From the NCBI GenBank assembly GCA_017403265.1, contig JAFQOJ010000018.1, positions 1-38,721 of the forward strand: a stretch of 38,721 nucleotides of DNA. Reading direction: 5' to 3'. Made by a program: the position numbers and the translations under genes. This DNA is from Clostridia bacterium. Lineage in GTDB: Bacteria; Bacillota; Clostridia; Oscillospirales; Acutalibacteraceae. Of the stretch, positions 33,480 to 38,721 are shown one piece after another. The notes under the pieces are model-generated. The model did not search any database, was not told where the DNA came from, and saw nothing but the letters and a program-made list of their open reading frames with translations. Position 1 is the first letter of the stretch; every line of letters begins with the position of its first letter.

Positions 33480-33652
33480 GATAGAGCCACATTTTTCCAT
33501 CCGTCTATCTTGCTCGATACCCGCCGTTTCCTCGTAATATGCCCTGAACAAAGGGTTTTTCATAGTTTTCTAGGATACCAAGTATCCTGAAACTACGGCA
33601 TAAAATCTGAAACAGCACTCTACACAAGATGCTTTGTCGGCAAAAACCGACA
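33480..33652 (-). promoter_or_regulatory. Candidate riboswitch-like leader of potABCD
   Basis: Helices found by eye on the minus strand: an early hairpin (33652-33647 with 33640-33635, TGTCGG/CCGACA); P0, 33630-33625 with 33512-33507 (AUCUUG/CAAGAU); P1, 33616-33609 with 33530-33523 (GCUGUUUC/GAAACGGC); P2, 33602-33597 with 33543-33538 (UAUGCC/GGCAUA); and P3, 33596-33590 with 33568-33562 continuing into the hairpin AGGAUAC-UUG-GUAUCCU (33588-33582/33578-33572). A terminator-like hairpin (GAUAGA 33509-33504 with UCUAUC 33485-33480, then AUUUUUU) shares bases with P0, so the two exclude each other. The class is not one I recognise. The terminator stem is short and AU-rich. Confidence 0.5.
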
Positions 33653-33670
33653 CATTAAGTTGATATTAAA

Positions 33671-33699
33671 ACTATATATTATAAATGCTAAAAAGTCAA
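33671..33699 (-). promoter_or_regulatory. Sigma-A promoter for potABCD
   Basis: On the minus strand: TTGACT (33699-33694), 17-bp spacer, TATAGT (33676-33671). It leaves a leader of about 250 nt before the potA ATG. Confidence 0.8.
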
Positions 33700-33768
33700 G
33701 CACTTATTTTTGGTAGCAAAAAGCCTAAAAAAACACATATTATTGGCAGAAATTCGTTAAAAAAACAC

Positions 33769-33797
33769 TTGATTTTTATAAGTGTTTGTGATATAAT
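33769..33797 (+). promoter_or_regulatory. Sigma-A promoter for rpsB-tsf
   Basis: TTGATT (33769-33774), 17-bp spacer, TATAAT (33792-33797). Confidence 0.8.
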
Positions 33798-33834
33798 TTA
33801 TCGGCTAATGAAAAATTAGCGAAAATATAACACA

Positions 33835-33908
33835 CACTCCGTTTAATAACGGCGGTTTAACCGCAGGTGTCATCCAATACTGTCGGGTGATTTCTAATCG
33901 GCGGAGTG
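33835..33908 (+). promoter_or_regulatory. Structured leader of rpsB, possible S2 autoregulation site
   Basis: A 7-bp closing helix (CACTCCG 33835-33841 with CGGAGTG 33902-33908) encloses small hairpins, including GCGG-TTTAA-CCGC at 33852-33864, in an RNA that ends just before two ribosome sites (GGAGG at about 33908 and AGGAGG at about 33922). Ribosomal protein operons are often controlled by the first protein binding such a leader; that is inferred here. A separate hairpin GCTAAT/ATTAGC lies at 33804-33820. Confidence 0.5.
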
Positions 33909-33935
33909 GAGGAAAATTCTTAGGAGGAAAAACAA

Positions 33936-34688
33936 ATGGCAGTAGTATCAATGAAACAGTTGCTTGAAGCTGGTGTTCACTTCGGACATCAAACAAGACG
34001 CTGGAATCCGAAAATGGCTGAGTACATTTTCACAGAAAGAAACGGAATTTATATCATCGACCTTCAAAAAACCGTTAAAAAGCTTAACGAGGCTTATATG
34101 TTCGTTCGTGACATTGCAGCTGAAGGCGGCGACATTCTTTTCGTAGGTACCAAAAAACAGGCTCAGGATTCTGTTAAGGAAGAAGCAGAGCATTGCGGTA
34201 TGCCCTATGTTAACGCTCGTTGGCTTGGCGGTATGCTTACAAACTTCTCTACTATCCGTACCAGAATCGCACGTCTTAACCAACTCCGCACTATGCGTGA
34301 CGACGGTACCTTTGAGCTTCTTCCCAAAAAAGAAGTTGTTAAGTTAAACCTTGAAATTGAAAAGTTAGAAAAATTCCTTGGCGGTATTCAAGATATGAAG
34401 AAGACTCCCGCAGCTCTCTTCATTGTTGACCCCCGCAAAGAAAGAATCGCAGTTGCAGAAGCTAAGAAGCTTGGTCTTCCAATTATTGCTATCGTAGACA
34501 CTAACTGTGATCCTGATGAAATTGACGCAGTTATCCCCGGTAACGACGATGCTATCCGTGCAGTTAAGCTTATTTCTGAAACTATCGCTGCTGCAGTAAT
34601 CGAAGGCAGACAAGGTACCGAAATGGGAACCGCAGCTACTGAAGAAGCTACCGAAGAAGCTGCTGAAGAAACTGCAGATGCTGAATAA
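33936..34688 (+). CDS. rpsB: 30S ribosomal protein S2
   Basis: Small-subunit protein that also forms the docking site of S1. 250 residues with the N-terminal family motif [22 protein letters not shown], then [19 protein letters not shown] and [28 protein letters not shown]. The last about 20 residues are an acidic Ala/Glu/Thr tail ([17 protein letters not shown]), much like the tail of S1 in this window. AGGAGG lies 8 nt before the ATG. It pairs with tsf in the usual order. Confidence 0.97.
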   Translation: MAVVSMKQLLEAGVHFGHQTRRWNPKMAEYIFTERNGIYIIDLQKTVKKLNEAYMFVRDIAAEGGDILFVGTKKQAQDSVKEEAEHCGMPYVNARWLGGMLTNFSTIRTRIARLNQLRTMRDDGTFELLPKKEVVKLNLEIEKLEKFLGGIQDMKKTPAALFIVDPRKERIAVAEAKKLGLPIIAIVDTNCDPDEIDAVIPGNDDAIRAVKLISETIAAAVIEGRQGTEMGTAATEEATEEAAEETADAE

Positions 34689-34711
34689 TTTTATACTTGG
34701 AGGAAACTAAA

Positions 34712-35623
34712 ATGGCTTTTACTGCTAAAGACGTACAGGCTTTAAGAGAAAAAACCGGTTGCGGTATGATGGACTGCAAAAAGGCTCTTGTTGAATGCGA
34801 TGGCGATATGGATGCCGCAGTTGACTATTTACGTGAAAAAGGTCTTGCTTCACAAGCTAAAAAGGCTACACGTATTGCTGCTGAAGGTACAGTTGCTGTA
34901 TACACCGCTGACGGTGTGGGCGCTGTTGTTGAAGTAAACAGCGAAACAGACTTTGTTGCTAACGGCGAAGGCTTTAAGGCTCTCGCTGCTGAAATTGCTC
35001 AGATCGTAGCAGAGCAAAACCCTGCTGATGTTGATGCTCTTTTAGCTTGCGAAAAAGATGGTCAAACCGTTGAAGCAAAGGTACAGGAATTATTTCTTGC
35101 TATCCGCGAAAACATCAAGGTTCGCCGTTTTGCTCGTTTTGAAGGCAAGGTTGCTTCCTATGTTCACATGGGCGGCAAAATCGGTGTTCTTGTAAACCTT
35201 GAAACCGAAGCTGATATCAATAACGAAGCTGTTGCTACCGCCGGTAAGAGCGTTGCAATGCAGATTGCCGCTATGAACCCCGGCTTCTTAGACAGAGCTT
35301 CCGTATCAGACGAAGTTATCGAAAAAGAAAAGGCTATCCTTATTGCTCAAATGAAGGAAGATCCTAAAATGGCAGGCAAGCCCGACGCTGTTCTCGGCAA
35401 AATTGTTGAGGGCAAAATCGGTAAATTCTATAAGGAAAACTGCCTTGTTGAGCAACAGTTTATTATGGACGGCGACATCACCGTTGAAAAGTATCTCGCA
35501 AATGTTGCTAAAGAACTTGGCGCAGACCTTAAGATTGCAAGCTTCGTTCGTTTTGAAAAGGGCGAAGGCATTGAAAAGCGCGTAGATGACTTTGCTGCTG
35601 AAGTTGCAGGTATGGTAAAATAA
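34712..35623 (+). CDS. tsf: Translation elongation factor Ts
   Basis: Nucleotide exchange factor of EF-Tu. 303 residues from the ATG at 34712 (MAFTAKDVQALREKTGCGMM): an N-terminal UBA-like domain, the core motif VEVNSETDFVANGEGF (TDFVA contacts EF-Tu), and two core subdomains ending with KGEGIEKRVDDFAAEVAGMVK. The preferred start has TTGGAGG 8 nt upstream; a TTG five codons earlier overlaps this site. It lies 23 nt after rpsB and is followed by a terminator. Confidence 0.97.
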   Translation: MAFTAKDVQALREKTGCGMMDCKKALVECDGDMDAAVDYLREKGLASQAKKATRIAAEGTVAVYTADGVGAVVEVNSETDFVANGEGFKALAAEIAQIVAEQNPADVDALLACEKDGQTVEAKVQELFLAIRENIKVRRFARFEGKVASYVHMGGKIGVLVNLETEADINNEAVATAGKSVAMQIAAMNPGFLDRASVSDEVIEKEKAILIAQMKEDPKMAGKPDAVLGKIVEGKIGKFYKENCLVEQQFIMDGDITVEKYLANVAKELGADLKIASFVRFEKGEGIEKRVDDFAAEVAGMVK

Positions 35624-35644
35624 TTTTACTGTAATAAAAGTTTT

Positions 35645-35674
35645 AGGCTCGGTGAAATTCACCGAGCCTTTTTT
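35645..35674 (+). terminator. Terminator of rpsB-tsf
   Basis: Perfect 12-bp stem (AGGCTCGGTGAA/TTCACCGAGCCT) with a single central base, so a 3-nt or larger loop in practice, followed by TTTTT. Confidence 0.9.
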
Positions 35675-35694
35675 ATGTTATTACAATAATTGTT

Positions 35695-36501
35695 TTATTT
35701 GCCTAATTCTTTTGTACGCTTATAAGAAGCCTTTAAAGCGGTGTTTACATTTGCATCAAAATCAGATGCAAAAAGCTTATTTACGCCTTCAATTGTAGCG
35801 CCGCCCTTACTGCAAACTGCCAACCGCAAATTTTCGGGGGGTTCACCGCTTTTTAACATTAATTTAGCGGCTCCAAGTAAGGTTTGTGCCGCATACTCTA
35901 TTGCTTTTTCTCTTTCAAGTCCTAGTTCTTCTCCTGCTTTGGCCATACTCTCAGCAAACATATATACAAATGCAGGTCCACAGCCCGAAATAGAGCACCC
36001 CGCATCAATAAGCGCTTCATCTAATTTATCTAATTTACCCGAAAACTTTAAAATATTTAAAAATTCGGTTTCTTCACACTCGGTTATAATAGGGCAAAGC
36101 GAGTATAAAATCATACCCTCCCCTACTGCTACGGGTGTATTAGGCATAATACGAATGGTAGGAAGCTTATCGCCTATCATTTCACTAAGTGCAGAAATTT
36201 TTATACCCGCCGCCATAGTGACTAATATAAATCTATCGGTACGGGATTTTAAAATATCGGCAATATCGTTTATTAAATCCGCCATAACCTGCGGCTTTAC
36301 ACCCAAAAAGATATATTTTGCGGTTTTTGCAATATCATCAACCTTAACAACGCTTCCGCCTATTTCAGTAGCGAGTGCATTTGTCTTCTCATCATCCTTA
36401 TCAGCAAGCAAAATATCACACAAGCCCGATTTTGCAACCGCTTTAGCCAAAGCGCCGCCCATATTACCGCAACCGATAAAACCAACCTTTATTTTTTTCA
36501 T
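35695..36501 (-). CDS. proC: Pyrroline-5-carboxylate reductase
   Basis: Last step of proline synthesis, reducing P5C with NAD(P)H. 268 residues, Rossmann motif GFIGCGNMGGALA (8-20), KPQVMADLI, RIMPNTPVAVGEGM and the C-terminal signature SGCGPAFVYMFAESMAKAGEELG. The ATG overlaps the proA stop (TAATG). It is the third gene of proB-proA-proC. Confidence 0.96.
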   Translation of the reverse strand: MKKIKVGFIGCGNMGGALAKAVAKSGLCDILLADKDDEKTNALATEIGGSVVKVDDIAKTAKYIFLGVKPQVMADLINDIADILKSRTDRFILVTMAAGIKISALSEMIGDKLPTIRIMPNTPVAVGEGMILYSLCPIITECEETEFLNILKFSGKLDKLDEALIDAGCSISGCGPAFVYMFAESMAKAGEELGLEREKAIEYAAQTLLGAAKLMLKSGEPPENLRLAVCSKGGATIEGVNKLFASDFDANVNTALKASYKRTKELGK

Positions 36502-37730
36502 TATCTCACCTGACCGTTACCTTCAATAATATATTTATAGGTATTAAGTTCCATTAGCCCCATAGGTCCCCTTGCATGAAGCTTTTGGGTAGAAATACCC
36601 ATTTCACACCCAAGACCGAACTCACCGCCGTCGGTAAAGCGTGTAGAAGCATTAACATAAACTGCCGCCGAATCCACAAGCGAAGTGAACTTTTTCGCCG
36701 CACCTTCATCAGTAGTTATAATACTTTCACTATGGTGGGTAGAATGCTGTGCTATATGTTCTATAGCAGCACTTACGCCGTCAACAACCTTTACCGCCAT
36801 TATATAATCTAAAAATTCGGTATCAAAATCGGTATTTAAAGCGGGTACTACATCTATTATTTCACATACCGCACTATCTCCCCTAAGCTCAACTCTACCT
36901 TTAAACATTTCATAAAGTTTAGGTAAAAATTGGGGTGCTATTTCCTTATCAACAAGGCAAACTTCCATCGCATTACAAACTGACGGACGGCTTGTTTTAG
37001 CATTGTTTATAATATTTAGTGCCTTATCTATATCGGCAGTTTTTTCAACAAATATATGGCAAATACCGGTCCCCGTTTCAATACAAGGAACCGTAGCATT
37101 TTCGGTACAGGCTTTAATAAGCCCCTTACCACCACGCGGAATAAGTAAATCAACATAGCCCACCGCTGTCATAAGCTCGTTAGCACTACCTCGTGTTATA
37201 TCTTCCAAAAGATTAACATAGTCTTCGCTAAGCCCACTGTTTTTAAGACCAATTTTCAAAGCATCCACTATAGCCTTTGAAGAATTATATGCTTCCTTAC
37301 CACCGCGAAGCACGCACACATTACCGCTTTTAAAGGCGAGCGCCGCTGCATCGGAAGTAACATTAGGTCGGCTTTCGTAAATAATTGCTACAACACCGAA
37401 AGGCACCGATACTTTATTTACCTTTAAACCGTTTTCAAGCTCTACACTTGATAACACCTTGCCTACACCGTCAGGTAAAGCGGCAACATCTAAAATACCT
37501 TTTGCCATACCAACAATCCGCTCTTTCGTGAGGGCAAGCCTGTCAATCATAACGTCGCTTATTTTTCCCTTAGCGTTTTCTATATCAATTTTATTAGCCG
37601 CTAAAATTTTATCACTATATGAAAGCAAAGCCTTTGCCATATCATGCAAGGCTTTGTTTTTTTCTTCTGTAGTAAGAATGCTCTCACATGAGAGCTTTTT
37701 TGCTTTTTGCAAAACTTCAAATGTAGTCAT
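36501..37730 (-). CDS. proA: Glutamate-5-semialdehyde dehydrogenase
   Basis: Reduces gamma-glutamyl phosphate to the semialdehyde. 409 residues, aldehyde-dehydrogenase fold. Landmarks are FGVVAIIYESRPNVTSDAA (111-129), LRGGKEA (141-147), DLLIPRGGKGL, and the catalytic C252 in SRPSVCNAMEVCL. The end has FTDGGEFGLGCEMGISTQKLHARGP. The ATG overlaps the proB stop. Confidence 0.96.
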   Translation of the reverse strand: MTTFEVLQKAKKLSCESILTTEEKNKALHDMAKALLSYSDKILAANKIDIENAKGKISDVMIDRLALTKERIVGMAKGILDVAALPDGVGKVLSSVELENGLKVNKVSVPFGVVAIIYESRPNVTSDAAALAFKSGNVCVLRGGKEAYNSSKAIVDALKIGLKNSGLSEDYVNLLEDITRGSANELMTAVGYVDLLIPRGGKGLIKACTENATVPCIETGTGICHIFVEKTADIDKALNIINNAKTSRPSVCNAMEVCLVDKEIAPQFLPKLYEMFKGRVELRGDSAVCEIIDVVPALNTDFDTEFLDYIMAVKVVDGVSAAIEHIAQHSTHHSESIITTDEGAAKKFTSLVDSAAVYVNASTRFTDGGEFGLGCEMGISTQKLHARGPMGLMELNTYKYIIEGNGQVR

Positions 37731-38497
37731 TATTTAACACCTTTAAAACGTGTTCCAACATCCTTACCTTCAACAATAGAGTAAAGTAATGCTGGATTAT
37801 TACCATTAGCAATTACCATATCTATACCGCATTCTGTTACGATTTTTGCCGCACGGAGTTTGGTTATCATACCGCCTGTACCAAGCTTACTACCTGCGCC
37901 ACCCACCATTTGCTCAATCTCGGGGGTAATTTTTTCCACAGTATGTAAAAGCTTAGCATTGCCGTTTTCACGCGGGTCTGCAGTATAAAGACCGTCAATA
38001 TCGCTTAATATTATAAGCAAATCGGCATCACAGGCTGTTGCTACAATAGCGCCTAGTGTATCGTTATCGCCTATTTCAATTTCATTAGTCGAGATTGTAT
38101 CATTCTCGTTAATAATCGGTATTGCCGAAAGCTCTAACAAACGGTTCATAGTGTTTGTAAAATTTGCTTTGCGGTCGGCGTGCTCAATATCGTCACCTGT
38201 AAGTAATATTTGCGCTACTGTATGATTGTACTCCGAAAAAAGTCTATCATAAGTATACATAAGCTCGCACTGACCAACAGCCGCGGCTGCCTGTTTTGTG
38301 GGAATATCTATAGGCTTTTTAAGAAGACCTAACTTACCGCTTCCCATACCAATAGCACCCGAAGATACCAATATCACTTCATTTCCTGCGTTTTTAAGGT
38401 CGCTCATAACCTTGCAAAGCTCTTCTACACGCAAAATATTTAAAAGCCCTGTAGCGTGTGCTAAGGTTGATGTGCCTATTTTTATTACTATACGCAT
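37730..38497 (-). CDS. proB: Glutamate 5-kinase, short form without PUA domain
   Basis: First step of proline synthesis: phosphorylation of glutamate. 255 residues, only the amino-acid-kinase domain; the C-terminal PUA domain of the E. coli type is absent. Motifs are VIKIGTSTLA, LVSSGAIGMGSGKLG, INENDTISTNEIEIGDNDTLGA and GAGSKLGTGGMITKLRAA. Short forms are known, and inhibition by proline lies within the kinase domain. AAGGGAAG lies before the ATG, 20 nt after argF. Confidence 0.95.
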   Translation of the reverse strand: MRIVIKIGTSTLAHATGLLNILRVEELCKVMSDLKNAGNEVILVSSGAIGMGSGKLGLLKKPIDIPTKQAAAAVGQCELMYTYDRLFSEYNHTVAQILLTGDDIEHADRKANFTNTMNRLLELSAIPIINENDTISTNEIEIGDNDTLGAIVATACDADLLIILSDIDGLYTADPRENGNAKLLHTVEKITPEIEQMVGGAGSKLGTGGMITKLRAAKIVTECGIDMVIANGNNPALLYSIVEGKDVGTRFKGVK

Positions 38498-38517
38498 ATA
38501 TTTACTTCCCTTAATTT

Positions 38518-38721
38518 TTAAGCTAATGTTGCCGCCATAACCGCCTTGATTGTGTGCATACGGTTTTCGGCTTCATCGAACACAATGGACTGACTGCTTT
38601 CGAAAACAGAATCGGTAACCTCCATTTCGGTTATACCGAACTTCTCTCCCATCTGTTTACCGAGAGTTGTTTTTAAATCGTGAAAAGAGGGTAAGCAGTG
38701 CATAAATACCGCTTTTTCTCC
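38518..38721 (-). CDS. argF: Ornithine carbamoyltransferase, C-terminal part
   Basis: The gene runs off the right edge; 67 codons are visible. The frame reads [14 protein letters not shown] at the edge, which is the conserved catalytic H-C-L-P motif of ornithine carbamoyltransferase, then [20 protein letters not shown] and [16 protein letters not shown], the typical end. It makes citrulline from ornithine and carbamoyl phosphate. It could be the biosynthetic (ArgF) or the catabolic (ArcB) version; the link to proBAC only says that glutamate-derived amino acids are handled together. Confidence 0.93.
   Translation of the reverse strand, partial: GEKAVFMHCLPSFHDLKTTLGKQMGEKFGITEMEVTDSVFESSQSIVFDEAENRMHTIKAVMAATLA

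Noticed and set aside
33369..33563. A 64-codon reading frame within the potABCD leader overlapping potA
   Set aside because: It has no good ribosome site, runs over the structured leader and the potA start, and its residues look random. The RNA structure explains the region better.
35741..36529. Long plus-strand frame opposite proC
   Set aside because: It mirrors proC almost end to end and is Ser/Pro-rich, as expected for an antisense shadow.

Overview
The window looks like a chromosomal segment of a low-GC, spore-forming member of the Clostridia, probably related to the Ruminococcaceae/Oscillospiraceae. The basis is AT-rich DNA, strong purine-rich ribosome binding sites, an IspH-ribosomal protein S1 fusion, a PPi-type phosphofructokinase, and spore-linked genes (GerW/YtfJ, a DUF2953/YtfI-type protein, a DacF/DacB-type carboxypeptidase). 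Most of it is ordinary core genome. No rRNA, tRNA, prophage or CRISPR array was seen.

Layout. 1-154: end of an IS3-like insertion sequence, abutting the end of clpE. 166-10731 (minus strand): one tightly packed series read from a promoter at about 10.8 kb: ruvC, ruvA, ruvB, an RlmI-like methyltransferase, ecfA1, ecfA2, ecfT, truA, a DUF5711 protein, a CvpA-family protein and clpE. 10.9-13.85 kb (plus): an SLC45-like MFS transporter and two glycerophosphodiester phosphodiesterases. 13.9-14.97 kb: a small accessory island of palindromic and tandem repeats around one unknown membrane-anchored protein. 14.97-15.77 kb: a PHP-family phosphatase. 16.05-18.3 kb: serC-serA. 18.4-22.4 kb: a YhiN-like flavoprotein, cmk and ispH-rpsA. 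22.45-22.87 kb (minus): a promoter, a structured RNA, a UUCG-loop terminator and a tiny Cys-rich reading frame split by a possible frameshift. 22.9-28.16 kb (minus): M50 protease, scpA, scpB, DUF2953 (frameshifted), gerW, dac, rluB and a GNAT-like gene. 28.3-29.5 kb: PPi-phosphofructokinase. 29.55-33.4 kb (minus): potA-potB-potC-potD behind a long structured leader. 33.9-35.6 kb (plus): rpsB-tsf with its own leader. 35.7 kb to the end (minus): argF (partial)-proB-proA-proC, linking ornithine and proline metabolism.

The most unusual signals are RNA-level and frame-level. The potABCD leader can be folded into nested helices whose outer helix overlaps the 5' arm of a terminator-like hairpin, as in a riboswitch; I do not recognise the class. 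The 22.66-22.87 kb region encodes a structured RNA that is either a free small RNA or an attenuator for the Cys-rich peptide. The DUF2953 gene is interrupted at an A7 run, and the -1 frame restores its C-terminus and ends in a TAATG overlap with gerW. The S1 half of the IspH-S1 fusion has a good Shine-Dalgarno and ATG at the domain junction. All structures were paired by eye; no folding program or database search was run.
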